64,000 nt of DNA from Byssothecium circinans (lineage: Eukaryota > Ascomycota > Dothideomycetes > Pleosporales > Massarinaceae): contig ML976982.1 of assembly GCA_010015675.1 (NCBI GenBank), positions 207,328 through 271,327 of the forward strand. Reading direction: 5' to 3'. Below the pieces are notes generated by a model. It worked only from the letters and a program-made list of their open reading frames with translations, did not search any database and was not told where the DNA came from. Below are positions 35,234 through 47,170 of the stretch, piece after piece (position 1 is the stretch's first letter; every line of letters starts with the position of its first letter). The position numbers and the translations under genes were made by a program.

Positions 35234-36392
35234 ATGTTCTTCAAACGCCGCTCTCGCGCAAACTCGTACATTGACAACGACGGCCCTCCCCGCTCTCAAT
35301 CCTACGACGACTACGAGAAGCGCCCCGACTCCAGCCGCGATCGCGAGAGTATTGCGGGGAAGCACCAGCAGCACGTCGCCGACCCCGCCATCGCCAACGA
35401 CGAGGACATGTATCCGCGTCAGCAGCAGCAGCAGCCACAGGTGCAAGACCCGCAGCAGTATTCGCGGGGGATCAATGGCGGCATGGGTGGTATGGGTGGT
35501 ATGGGCGGCCTGGGTGGTCCGGCGCTGGGACAGCCGCTGAGCGCGGGTGGTCTTGGAGGCGCCATGGGTGGTGGAAAGACGGAGCCCATGCCCGACTTGC
35601 TTGCGCAGGCCTTCAACCAGGCTGTGAGGCCGTACACGGAGAAGATTGAGCAGTTGGAGAGCCAGTTGGCGGATATGCAGGCTTGGGTGGAGCAGTTGGA
35701 GCAGCAGCGCGCTGAGGTGCACGGCTGGATTGACAAGCGCGGTCTTCGCCCAGGTATGCTCACCTCTTTCATTCTCTCTGATAGTAGATCACATCGAAAC
35801 TAACATGAATGCAGACGTCCCGCCCTCAATCGCAAAGATCATGGACACGACTACCCCCGACGCCGCCGTCACCCTGAACGCCCAATTAGACCGCAAAATC
35901 ACAATTGTGAACTTCGACCTGCACCGTCTCCAGGACGACCTCAACGACTCCATCTCCAGCGCCCATTTCGCCTCTGCCATGCTGAAATTCCTCCCTGACA
36001 TCCAGCGCCTCGCGCTACTCCCCTCGGGCCCCCGCCACGCCTTCGACCTTATTCTCAAGCTCGGTGGGAATCTGAATTCGCACGGCGGCCTGGATTCCGG
36101 CGACGAAGACGACATCAACGCACGACGAGACTTCTACGGCCGTCTGGATGCCGCCATGGTCGACGTCGTCGGCCGTCGTTTCGGCGAAGGCGAAGAATGG
36201 AATGTAACGCGAGAGATCAAGAGGATCGAGAAGACGGCGCAGTATCTTGTCACGTTTGGCGTGAAGCCTTACTTCCCGGAGACGCTGGAGCTGATGAGGA
36301 GGGAAGTCGAGTACAGGCAAGGCGGAGGCAATCCGCAGCCACCTAATGGGGTGCCGAATGGAGCGCAAGGATCGCCGCCACGGTACCACTGA
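35234..36392 (+). CDS. Conserved coiled-coil protein of unknown function
   Basis: Exons 35234-35753 and 35815-36392 give 365 aa. The first 120 residues are disordered, with poly-Gln and then GGM/GGL repeats. A short coiled coil (YTEKIEQLESQLADMQAWVE through QLEQQRAEVH) is followed by the helical C-terminal domain from DVPPSIAKIMDTTTPD, with ITIVNFDLHRLQDDLND and KRIEKTAQYLVTFGVKPYFP. The intron junction (RP then DVPPS) is clean and phase 1. I do not recognise a named family. The folded second half with a disordered, repeat-containing head suggests a scaffold. Confidence 0.85.
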
Positions 36393-37228
36393 GCTGAAAG
36401 ACCTTTGGCATGAGGCGTTGTGGCTGATTTGTGTATAGCAGCTCTCCTACTGCGTCCGTGTCGATGACCGAGCGCATCGTCCGGAATCCGAGCAAGAGGC
36501 GAGCCGTCACTTTTGTCTGATCGAATCTGGTTGATCTACACGGGTGGTGGACAAGCACCCAGCCATACTTTTCCGACTTTTTGCTCGACGGCATCGATCA
36601 GGCCTTGTTCATTTCTCTCGAACATACATACTCCCCTTCGACTATCGCGGCAGCCATGTCATACTTCGGCGACTCCCGTCTTCTCTGCCTCCAACTGCAC
36701 TTTCGACTTCATCTTCCCCTTTTCGCTTGTTTCTACAACTTTCTCTTCTCTAGGGTCGGTTATAGGGACCGAAGCTCATGCTTCATTGGGCTGTACTGTA
36801 CTTAATACTTTTTCTACGACACGAATCTCTTTACTTTTGCATGGAGATGGTACGGTGTTGGCGTTCGCATGGGGTGCTCGGTGCGTTGTTTAGGATAGCG
36901 GGCGGGGACCACACAGCCAATGGAATACGTGGGAGTAATGAGTATACAAAGCATTTGGAGCAGAGGACATAAGGGGGAAGGTTAATACGGACGTCATTAA
37001 AGAATGGCAGTGGACGATAGCAATTCAATAGTGGTATATTTTGAAAGGACTTGACGTTGGTTATAACCTCGAAAGCTGAAATATACAGGCATAACACGAG
37101 TAGTGTGGGGAGAGGTCATGATAGCAAACGCTAGGCATTCCTTTGTTTGGATAGTTTGGTCATTGACTATTCTACAACCCCACGAGCAGTCTACAAACGA
37201 CTTACTCTGCGGCTTGCTTTGCGACCTA
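36393..37228. other. Intergenic region
   Basis: Convergent 3' flanks; nothing recognised. Confidence 0.5.
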
Positions 37229-40200
37229 CTACTCGGCGACATTTTCCATCCTCTTCCCACTATCATGCCGAATGCTCTCCCCATTGACATTGGCATTCAC
37301 CACACCGCCAGCCTTCCCCTTAACTCCATTCACTCCCATCGCAGCTTCCACTCCTTCCCGATCCTCCTCCTTCCGCCCAGTTCCAACCCCCCCAATAATA
37401 CTCTCACTAACCAACTCCAACCCAGCCACGAAAACCCCCAACAAACTCGCAATAATAAAATGACTAATCGTGGTCCCAATATCCAACCAGCTCCCCTCGT
37501 CCTTGACCATGTAGAAGAAACTCAGTGTCATGATATCGCTAACCGCCATTACGACCATGAACAGCGCCGACGGCGCGACGCCGAGACGGCGGTTCAAGAG
37601 CCCGAAGTTGGCGGATAATGCGGCAAAGGGGACCATGAGCTTGAGGATCAGGAGGGCGCCCTGGGAGAAGGGGTCGAAGACGGGGACGAGGCGGTAGACG
37701 GCGTCGAGGGAGAAGGAGGATACAGAGGCGATGTTGCTGGCGCTGAAGAAGGCGGATTGGACGAAGAAGAAGAAGAAGAGGGCTATGCGGGCGTCGGAGA
37801 GGGTTAGGGAGCGGTAATTGCCTGTCTCGAGCCCTTGGACTCGCGTCTTTGCTGCTGCTAGAGCTGGCTTGATGGGGTTTGCCTGGACGGGGGTGGGTGG
37901 GTGGTTCTTGGTGGTGTGGAGGTATACGGCGTGTTCTAAGCGCATCCAGCTGAAGAGGCACATGCAGAAGGCGAAGTAGAAAAGTCCCTCGTATGAAATT
38001 GTGAGAATGATGAACGTTGGCGCGAATTGTAGGAAGATGACGGCCAGACGGTGTAGGTAGTGTCGGTTTGGTTGGTGGGCGTACGCGAAAGGGAGAACTA
38101 GTGAAGCCACTGTACATGTTAGCAAAGGTTCGAAGATTGGTGTTGAGTTAAGATACCGAGTGTGAACCAGCCTACGTAGATATTTCCGCTACCTAAACCT
38201 TGCCTTGCCTGGAGTGTGACGACACTTGATCGTGTGACTATCATTGCGAGCACAACCAAACCCATCTGACAACCGAAGACAATCCGGGATGGGACGTCCA
38301 GACTCGTTTCAGCTTTCTCGCCGGAAGTCTTGGTGTCGGCAGTGATGCGCCCTTCAAACAGTAGGTAGAGACCACCAGCGGCAAACATGAGGAAGCCGCC
38401 ATACAAACTAGAGTAGACGTGAGCTATAGTTTCAGCGGCTTGCAAGAAACATACATGAGGTTGAGATCTTCGGCTTTGATTGCCGGGAGTGTAGTGAACA
38501 AACTCATAATGGCGCAGGATAACATCCACATTGACACGGTGAAACTATTCTCCAGTATGAACTGATAACCGTAGAAGGTAGGCCATGTTGTGGCAAGAAG
38601 GTAGCATATCGTGTAGATCTCGCGCTTGAAATAACTTTGAACCTACAGATGTTAACGACGGCATTCACCTTGGAGGGAAATGGGCTCACCAGTGCTTCCA
38701 GAAGTCCGAAGAAGCCCAAAGTAGAGAGGGCTAGCTTGATCTTTTCTGCAGGAGAAGACACATTAACAAACAACACCTTGCCGCCTTTGACAAGAGCCGA
38801 GTTGCGAGCCCAGACTTCCTCCCAGAACATGACTGGGAAGAAAGCATAGGCGTAGTAAATCAATGGAGACTGTTGCATGAACAAGGCGGAGTACAGCGCG
38901 ACGAGTATCGATGAGAATACGATGAGACTTGGAACAGTTCGCGAAGCTGGGGTTTCCGCATGAAGCACGTGCAGATCGATAACAGTCGTGATGGCAAAAA
39001 AGATCCATCCAATGTATCCTGCAGTCACCAGTGTCCGCAGGAAGAGCCAATCGTATGTTTGCAGGTATCGGAGACCTTGAAGACCAAGTTGAATGAGTTC
39101 GTTGCACTGCCGGATAGCATCTTCAGCATCTCCATTTTCGATAGCTTTCTCTATCTGCGAGACACGGTATTCGACCGAATGCGCCTCGTCACTTAGCCCA
39201 GCAAATGCTTTGTAGTAAAGTTCGGTGGACTTTTTCTTCTCTTCTTTGACGCGATACATTTCCAGTATCTCTTTCGCGTTCACCAACAGAGCTTCCGCCT
39301 TCGACTTTGGATCTGTGTCCAAGTATGACAGAGGAAGCTCGCCGACGGAGTTGGTCGGAAACGCCAGGCCCGCAAGGTGAGCCATGAGCACGGCAACATC
39401 TGCCTGGGCTACGTCGTGTCGTTGAACATGGTCAAGGCCCCAATCAGACGAGAAGCCATCCTCGTGTCCGTTTGCAACTCCCGACTCGTTCACGACGGGT
39501 GCAGCGACCCCAGATCCCCAGGCGATCAAGGGCGTGCGGGTATTGTTCGGGTGCCCATCACCATGACTGCCCCAATCGCTCATTCCGTGATCTGCGGTGA
39601 AGACGAAGGCCGTCTTTCCGTCGTCGTAGAAATCTTCGATGAGCTGTGTGATTTCCTTCACACCCTGGTCGACAATCTGAATATTGTGCAGATATTGCCA
39701 CGAGTATGGCCGGTGCGAGTGTCCCGTAGTGTCCAGACCCAGTAGGTGAAGGAAGAAAACATTCTGGTCCTTCCTCAACTCGGCATCGAGCGTCTTGTTC
39801 ACCTTGGCCTCTTCAAACATAGCCTTGACCTTGTCGAACACCCAGAGGTCCAGATGATAGGCATCCTTTGAGTTATCCTCAGCCTCTGCATCGTACATAT
39901 CCGCATCGACTCTTCCTAGAACTGCGCCTTGCTCGAACATGGGGAGAATATCAGGACTGCCCCAGCTCCACGTATGCCTGCTCCGGTTGAAGACGCTGTC
40001 GAAGTTCACCGGGTTTAACTTCCACCCCGTCATGACGGCAGAAACATCCTCGTATAGTCCAGCAATCAGAGCGACATGACCGGGTCGGGATTCGGTGGGC
40101 ACACGGGTGTGAGAGACGCCAAAGGTGCCATGCTCGAGAACGCGGGATCGCAGAAACGGTGCGAGCGGGCGGGGTACTTTGGCTTCTTCAGAATCGGCAT

Positions 40201-40527
40201 CGGAGGGCTTGGGGTCAGGGAAAGATTGAAAGGCCTTGTCTGCGCGCAAACCGTCGCCTACATCTAAAGTCAAAACCAGAACCTGCGGAAGCGGTTGTAT
40301 TACGCACCGACATAAAGCACTAGTCGCTTTGCTAGTGCTTCCTGATTCTCGACTCGGTGCTCGCGCATACCATGGACAATCGGGCTCACGAAATAAATCG
40401 AAAAAATGCTGCACCTATTAGTTCAAGGCCAAGTGGCTTCGGAGGGCTTGCCAACGTGCCTGTAGATGTAGACCAGGTGGAAGACCACGGCGATCGTAAG
40501 GAAGCGGTAGCGACCGACCTGCGCCAT
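37229..40527 (-). CDS. MCD4: GPI ethanolamine phosphate transferase 1
   Basis: An ER multipass enzyme that adds ethanolamine phosphate to the first mannose of GPI precursors. It starts MAQVGRYRFLTIAVVFHLVY at 40527. Intron 1 restores YSIFSIYFVSPIVHGMREH only if the donor is GC (AG|GCACGT) and the acceptor is GTGCAG. Intron 2 restores LVLYVGDGLRADKAF, the metal-binding start of the alkaline-phosphatase-like domain. Further motifs are HTRVPTESRPGHVALIAGLY, DADMYDAE, HLLGLDTTGHSHRPYS and FTADHGMSDWGSHGDG. The PigN membrane domain (from about 39130 down to 37229) is complete, with several helices and two or three more introns near 38640, 38450 and 38110. The tail after the last helix is Gly/Val-rich. 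Confidence 0.95.
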
Positions 40528-40836
40528 CGTCAATGTTTGAAAGGAGTGGATGTCTCTGCCGATTCCACAGAGAGCGGCGAGCGTTTAGAGGTGGTGCCTC
40601 AGGACGGAGGTCCGCAATGTTTAGTCTAGCGAAGGAGACCCTGGTCAGTGCGCACTTGGCCGCGGGGGTGAGCGGAAGACAAATCTAAAGACGTCACAGA
40701 GGACCCTGATGTACAGCGCCGAAACCCAGGTATCAGCGGTATTGCGTGTCTCATTTACTATTCCAACTTCACCAATACCAGTCGTATACCAAATTGACCT
40801 CAAGCCCAAGTCGCTCCCCACTAATCTATTCCATTT
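40528..40836. other. Short intergenic region
   Basis: MCD4 promoter plus 3' end of GDI1, both minus strand; no gene. Confidence 0.5.
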
Positions 40837-42592
40837 CTACTCCTCGACGTTGAACTGGCCCTCCCTCAGACCTTCCACCACAAGCTCATGTCCCTCGGTG
40901 CGTCGGTAAATGTCCTTGATGTCATCTGCCACTTGTTAGTACCGTATCTCCGATCATGGGCATGCAACATACCAGTCGTTGTCTCAAAGTGACTTGTGGC
41001 GTCGTAGCTCTTTGACAGGAAAATGTTGTCCCTGGTGCCGTCCTCGACCGGCTCGTACAATGGAATTGGTTGGCCCATGAACTGTTCCTCAATCTTACCG
41101 AGACGGTCAAGACCGGGCTGTAGCTCTAGGTGGTGGTTGCTGTCGCCCTCGGCAATGGTGGAGACAATGGCAATGTAGTAGCCCTTGGGGCAAACGTTGT
41201 GAGCCGAAGATACGACAGCGATGTAGATATCTACGTTTTGTTAGCCCCCTGTCTTTACCTGTTACTGCTCGGCTGTCGATGCTTACCGTGCTTACGACCG
41301 ACCTGTGATTGGGGAATGATGAGCTGGAGAGAGTCGGAGTTGTCGGTGCTCGCGACGGGATGGTTCAAGATACAGATGGCCTTGAGAAGATGTCCGGTCA
41401 CACGAGTCTTTCCGGGGAAGTAGGATGGATCGGCCAACACCTTCTTAGCCTTGGTTTCGAACTTCAGCCCTGGGCCGTCGTCGCCCTTCTCCTTCATGGT
41501 CGCCTTGATGCCAACCACCTTTGAGCCTTCGTAGAGAAACTCATCGACGTCTGTGTTCAACATGTATGTGCCGCCGTAGATAGCTGAGAGACGAGCGAAA
41601 CCCTGGGGAAGTTCACCGAGACCATACAAGGGGTAGATGTAAGGCGACTTGCCGTACCTCGCCATGGAGTTGACGTACAGCCTAATACGCTCGATAGCAT
41701 CGTTGGCCGTGCCTTTGGCGTTGATGTAGTCGTCGGTCTGGTAGAGGGCCATTGAGTGGCCGATGAAGTCTCGGGTACTGGCCTCCAGGCCGAACTTGTC
41801 ATAGACGTCCTTCATGGTGACGTTATTCACGTCAAGTCCTACATCGCACACTCAGTCATGTTACTTCACCACACGATGTCTCGCACCCACCCTTGTGTGT
41901 CGCCGGGTCATCCGACTTGTATGCGCCAACCCACTCCAAGAAGTTCCTTGCCCGTCGCTTCTCGAACAAGCCCATCAATGGTGAGCGGAGAGCCTCGCCT
42001 GCATCGGAAGGCACCTTGGCTACGGTTGCCTTTGAGCCCTGGCCTTGCTGGACATAGCTGCCGGCAATCTGCTTGAACTCGAGGTATCGTGTGACGTCGG
42101 TGGAGACGAGGATGTTGGTAAGTTCGCCGTTCGCCATCAGCAGCTTCGGGACGAGGTCAATGTTCCAGTCGTTGACACGGCCGTACTTCTTCCATGGCTC
42201 GCCCGCGGTGTTGCCATACTTCTTGAAGAGCTGCGCAAAATCAGTAGTTATCTTTTCATAGCAGCGCTCCTACATACAGCTTCGATGTTAACGGAAGCCG
42301 CCTCCCTTTGGTGTGTCAGTGTTGCTATGCAGCATGGCCGACATCACTCACCCTCCGTAGTGGTCGTTGCGGTCAATGTGAAGCACCTTCTTGCCCTTCA
42401 CACTGAGCACACTGCATACAGTCAGCCAATGCCTCTACCCGTGCCGCGACTGTGTGTTACCCCGAGAGAACGCATTCGGTGAGGCCTGGGGAGCACTGTT
42501 AGCTTTGGCGCTCGCTGCTTGTGTCTTTGGCGGGGTAGCCACGCACCGGTTCCCAGAACCACGACATCGTACTCGGGCGCGATCTCATCCAT
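40837..42592 (-). CDS. GDI1: Rab GDP-dissociation inhibitor
   Basis: A cytosolic protein that extracts GDP-bound Rab GTPases from membranes. It starts MDEIAPEYDVVVLGTG at 42592 and is cut by several introns early on: around LTECVLS, VLSVKGKKVLHIDRNDHYGG and EAASVNIEALFKKYG. The central exons contain PKLLMANGELTNILVSTDVT, MGLFEKRRARNFLEWVGAY and the sequence-conserved region YGKSPYIYPLYGLGELPQGF. The C-terminal exons carry DIYIAVVSSAHNVCPKGYYI and end GLREGQFNVEE with TAG at 40837. All Rab-binding and FAD-like fold motifs look intact. The many 5' introns with short exons match other ascomycete GDI genes. Confidence 0.96.
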
Positions 42593-43171
42593 GGTTGCAG
42601 AGAAGTGGTAGATGGAGCAGATGCGAAGGCTTCAGCCAGCGAATTCCAGGACGCGGGTGGTGGTGGTGGAGGAAGAATAGCTAGGGAGGTGTTGCGGTGA
42701 GCGGTAATGTGGATGTGGGGGTGCCACCCGGTCGTAGCTCCTCTTTGACACTGTCACGCCCGTTTCGCGTGGCGCAGAGGCCTTTCATGCATCGGCTTGC
42801 CAGGCACTTTCTCGACATGTCTGGTTTTGCGAATCGTCAAAGAGTCATATTCTCCTCGCCTGTTGACCAATGCGGTCTTTGGTACCGTCTATATGCCAAT
42901 ATCCACGCATCTGCGACCGCTCACAGAGAGAGACCGCTTCGATTCCTTGTGCACAGGCATTATTTGTGCACAACATGCAAGTCTCGCAGCTCCACCCCAT
43001 GTATCTACATTCCCGACAAATATCCTACAGTATATATTCTACAGACGTTCGACGTTTGCACAGCAATCCATTAGCCAAGGCAGATCTGGCTATACTGAGT
43101 TGCAATTGCTGGGAGCAGCTCGCCCCTTCCTGGTGATAGGTGTGCTTGACGTCACTCTAGTCTCTTTGCGT
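42593..43171. other. Intergenic region
   Basis: GDI1 promoter and 3' flank of the mitochondrial ribosomal gene. No gene recognised. Confidence 0.5.
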
Positions 43172-44091
43172 TTATATCGTCGTCTGCTTCGCGTGGTCTT
43201 TCGATCTTTGTGGCTCCTCGAATACAGCATCAGGAGCTGCAGCTTGGTTTTCTCGCACTTCGGTCGGCACTGCACCGTCTGGGTCATCCAGGTTCTCGTC
43301 GATGAGTTCCTATGAACAGTCAGCTTGATTCCACCATAAGTGCCGTGGTTCCACTAACATTGGCCTCGTACGTAGGCTCCTGGTACTGGTGCTCGGACCG
43401 TGTTAAATCGATCGTGGGATCACTCTGCGCAAGTTGGTATGCCTCGTGATATGCCGTGTTTCTCTCCACCAGCGTATCGATGATGGCCTTCATGGTTTCC
43501 TGAACGACCTTGTCCCTAGCTTCATTTTCCGCATCGCCGAAGCCAGCGTTGAGCCGCTTCCGCTCAAGCTTTTCTGTTGCCAGGCGATTGCGCTCCTTCA
43601 CACACACCCACCATAGCTGTTGTAGTGTTTCCCAATCGCGTGAACGCAGCTCGTTGACAGTCCACGCTCTCCCTGGCCCTGGGTTAGCATCTTTCACAGC
43701 AATTACAGGCAGTTTCCATACCATGCTTCGACTCTTCCACCGGTGTCGCCAGCAATTTCCTATCCTTGAAGAACTCCCACAGGCCGTGGTCGGGGTCGCC
43801 CTGAATTGTGGACGTCCGCGCTACGGGCTTCGGTATCGATGCATTGGGGTTCGATCTTGGATTCGTCACAGAGAGCGTCTGCCGCTTGCGAAGACCGGTC
43901 CCCCTGACTGCAGAATTGCCTCGATTCTTGTTGTTGTCTCCTCGACCCCAAGACGATGGCGACGAAGAAAACCGTGCGACGGGTGCGATGCGGGCGCAAT
44001 TGGCCGAGGGCGTTAGAAGGGAGCGGGCGGCATCGATGGGCGTCGACAATCGCGTTGGCCTCGCGATTCGAAAAGTCGGTATGGCTGACAT
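43172..44091 (-). CDS. MRPL4: Mitochondrial 54S ribosomal protein uL29m
   Basis: Three exons. The first (from 44091) has an Arg/Ser-rich mitochondrial presequence (PTFRIARPTRLSTPIDAARS) and then RGTGLRKRQTLSV and GDPDHGLWEFFKDRKLLATP. The second exon starts PGRAWTVNELRSRDWETLQQ with LWWVCVKERNRLATEK, the L29/MRP-L47 signature that contacts 21S rRNA. The third encodes ELIDENLDDPDGAVP and a polar tail to TAA at 43172. The introns have GTATGG and GTTAGT donors. The gene is divergent from the bZIP gene, with about 200-300 bp between them. A second ATG further upstream is in another frame. Confidence 0.93.
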
Positions 44092-44286
44092 TGGAGGCTG
44101 AGCTTTGGTGTTCAGACGAAGCTGGCTGTGCTTGCAGCAAAAGTTCGGGTGCCATGGCAGATCGGCGCTCGCTCCAAATGCTCCGCGTCACGTGGGGAAA
44201 CCGCGCTCAGCCATAAAAGCCCCGCGCTCTGCACCATCAGTTTCTCCTTTCTTTACCCAAAACTCCACCCTCTTTCCCGCGTGTAA

Positions 44287-45233
44287 GGGGGCTTTTCGAC
44301 CGATTCAATTCTCTTTGACGATTACCTAGATTCACCAAGCGGGACCAAGCACCCGCAACACTCAGCATGCAATACACTCAACTCTTCCTCGTCTGGTTCG
44401 CACCTCAGCAACCAGGCTTCCTCCGCAGACCTCCCAGGGTCAGAGGAGACTGTTAGTTGGGACTTGCCCCCTTATGACTCTTTCGGACTCGGACTTTCTT
44501 CTATCGACTCTGCTTCTCTCCCCTCCACTTCTTCTCCGTTGGCCTCCTTGACGACTAGCGGCGTGCAGTGTCTTGACGGAAGCCTGGATACACTCTCCCA
44601 CTTGACGACTAGCGACGTACAGTATCTCGACGGAAGCCTGGATACACTTTCCCACTGGAAAGTGCCTACAGACTTCGGTTCTAGCACACTACCTTTCTGT
44701 GACACGACTAATTGGACCACGTTTTCTTCACAGCCAGTCAACGGTTTCCCCTATTCCTACGATGACTTATCGACATATCCGTTGGTTTCCTCGGCTGCTG
44801 TGAACGTTATAACTATGCCCTCTCTCCCCGAAACTCCCCATGACTCAAACACGTCACATTTCATGGCGAAAGGTACTTCAACTCCCTCGCTTTCTATATC
44901 GGCTCTGGTCTAACACTATCCACAGACTTCTCTAATTCTGGCTCGTCTTCGACAAGCTCCCACAGCCAGCACTCTCAGTCCCCAGCGATATCTGCCGCCA
45001 CCAAATTGTCATCATCAAAACCCTCTCCTTTGGCCGATCCCGCCCGCGTTGAAAAGCGAAAAGCCAACACCATGGCTGCTCGCCGCTACCGACAAAAGCG
45101 CGTCGACCAGATGAGCACTCTCGAGACCCAGCTCAAAGAAACCCAATCTGAACGAGATGATCTAAAGGTACGATGCGCCCGGCTCGAGGGCGAAGTCGAA
45201 ACATTACGCGCTTTGCTTGGCGCTCGGAAATGA
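44287..45233 (+). CDS. bZIP transcription factor, GCN4/cpc-1 type, 5' end unresolved
   Basis: Two exons: coding from about 44300 to 44872, an intron of about 55 bp (donor GTACTT, acceptor CACAG), then coding to TGA at 45233. The C-terminus is a clear bZIP: basic region RKANTMAARRYRQKRVDQMS, then leucine heptads STLETQLKETQSERDDL and RLEGEVETLRALL. The N-terminal part is acidic and Ser/Thr-rich, as in Gcn4-type activators of amino-acid starvation genes. The frame is open back to a TAA at about 44287 but has no ATG there. The ATG at 44367 lies in the other frame and starts a 28-codon overlapping reading frame. The true start may be in an unseen upstream exon, or non-AUG. Upstream ORFs are the known control device of GCN4/cpc-1. 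Confidence 0.8.
44549..44656 (+). repeat. 54-bp tandem duplication inside the bZIP gene
   Basis: Two adjacent 54-bp units encode LTTSGVQCLDGSLDTLSH and LTTSDVQYLDGSLDTLSH. They differ at a few bases, so the duplication is not brand new. Frame is kept. Confidence 0.8.
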
Positions 45234-45954
45234 TTTCTCTGTTATGGGGACGTTAGCCTGGTTCTGTTCTTTTCTTCTCCTTTGTGCATAAGCTCGTGTG
45301 GATGGCCAATTCTCAGACGATGTCGGAAACTCGATCACTGCTTGTTCATGTTCTTGAACAGCGTCATTTCGGCAAAATAGTTTTAATCTCAATGGCGGGC
45401 GACTTGCGATGGGCGGTGGTGGTGGGCTACTCACATCTTAGAGGTCGTGGAGCAATATGATAGGAACCTGGATACACTTTCCAATGCATCTTCTGATGGA
45501 TTTACTGAGTCCTTTGCACCTCTACACGCTCTTATAGGGTTTACTTCAGAGTCTCAATCACTTGCATCACAATGAGTCAAATTGACAGTATCTTAGCCAC
45601 ACATTGGAGTCGGTTGGACAACGAAAGCTCACTGCGTTCCTTGAGATAGCAACGGCCTTTACAACTCTTTCAGCAACTTCACGGCAACAACGACTGCTTC
45701 ACGAATATCAATCCATTGTCTCTACCTCGTCTCTATTCAAAGTATTCAAAGTATTCAAAGTGCTTCCACGCTTCTTTTCTCTCCCTAAACTCCGTCCACA
45801 CCTCAGGGCTCGACATCCCATCCGACGCTACGACAGACGTAGTCAAGCGTCATGCACATAATACCACCAACGTGGGAATAGTGGGGCTGTGCATATTAAG
45901 GCCTACATTTTGGAGAGCGCTCACGATGAGTCGAAGTGACGCGATGAATCCTAT
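45234..45954. other. Intergenic region with short tandem repeat
   Basis: 3' flank of the bZIP gene. It contains CCTGGATACACTTTCC at about 45466, identical to part of the 54-bp repeat above, and three copies of a 9-bp TATTCAAAG unit at about 45736-45762. No gene. Confidence 0.45.
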
Positions 45955-46093
45955 GCGGAAATGATTCATGTGTGTCAACTCCGCAAAACCCATCCACGGG
46001 TGACTCAGTCCCTTATCCCCTTCCTATTTGGTGAGCTTTAGCTGTGACATGAGTTTTAATAGCTTATTTCACGTTCCAAATTTATATTTCCGC
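45955..46093 (+). repeat. Miniature inverted-repeat element, copy B
   Basis: Bounded by GCGGAA and TTCCGC. The core (AACTCCGCAAAACCCATCCA ... GTGACTCAGTCCCTTA ... GAGCTTTAG ... GAGTTTTAATAGCTTATTTC) matches copies A and C. It is 70 bp upstream of copy C in the same orientation. Confidence 0.65.
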
Positions 46094-46165
46094 GCGAGGT
46101 GGTGTTGGGAATACCACGAACTTTTCGCCTGGATTGAAGTTCGCTCCACGCGTTCTGGTCACCTA

Positions 46166-46314
46166 GCGGAAGCAGAATCTCGGGAAAATAAGCCCACAAC
46201 TACACTCCGCAAAACTTATCCACGCGCGATTCATTCCCTTATACCCCCCCTAATTGCTGAGCTTTAGAGGTAATGAGAGTTTTAATGGCTTATTTCCCGA
46301 GTTTAACTTTCCGC
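46166..46314 (+). repeat. Miniature inverted-repeat element, copy C
   Basis: The best-preserved copy. The left arm GCGGAAGCAGAATCTCGGGA and the right arm TCCCGAGTTTAACTTTCCGC form an imperfect inverted repeat of almost 30 bp that includes AATAAGCC/GGCTTATT. The core is shared with copies A and B. Confidence 0.7.
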
Positions 46315-47170
46315 GAGAGCTGGCCATGGCAGTAGAGGCTGGACCCTCGACGGCTTGAAAGGCTCATTGCGCTTTGGAGGGAAATGTAAACCCAAGCCTC
46401 CAGATGTCGGGAGGTCAAAGTACTGCGGATTTCCAGCTCACATGAGCGTTCTAATCACATGCAACATCGCATGATCGTGGGGCGTCATGCGCTTATGCAG
46501 CATTCCTGTGATCAATCTCTCGCGTGGCATGGAACGCAGCTACCCATCCTCACTCTCGCGACAGTAAGAGCTCGTCCTCTAAGTGATGTACTGGGCGCTG
46601 TATCCCCCTCGGATAGGATCTGCAGTATTACTTACATCCCATTTTTTCTGCTACGCGAGAGTCAATCCATGGGTGATGATGAATAGCAAGTGAAATCACC
46701 AAAGCTACAGTAATAGCAGCGGTCTTTCGACCTTAGAGGCATGGAAATTGAGTATCCTTCACCTCATATTGCGTTCGATCAAATGTGATGCAAAGCAACG
46801 GAGGACGTTGGGCAACTGTACCTTCGAAGGTGGGAAGGGAAGGGCAGGCAACGTCATGTACTGTACCATCAGTTAGCCCTCGAGTTCAAAAGACCGTAAC
46901 ATACAAAAAGTACAGCTCCCTCACTCAGGAGCTCTATTACTAACGGATAGCCTTGAAAGCGATGAGGCTCAGCAAAAGTGGAGTGGACCAGCGGGTTCAT
47001 TCAAATCTAGTACTAGTGGCAGATCATGGCTCGTGCACACACTTGGCACTTCGCGGAGACCGCGAACGACGTCGGCCAAAAGTGTAGCAGCTACCATATA
47101 CGTCTCCACCGTCGACGCCTGGTACTACGACTGCCATCTTCTTACCGCTGTGGACTTCACACCACACGCT
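46315..47170. other. Intergenic region
   Basis: No gene recognised; promoter side of NOT2. Confidence 0.45.

Noticed and set aside
35174..35722. 182-codon minus-strand frame
   Set aside because: Antisense of the repeat-rich coiled-coil gene.
37229..38125. Separate membrane protein gene
   Set aside because: Reads on as the last exon of MCD4 (PigN domain), not a separate gene.
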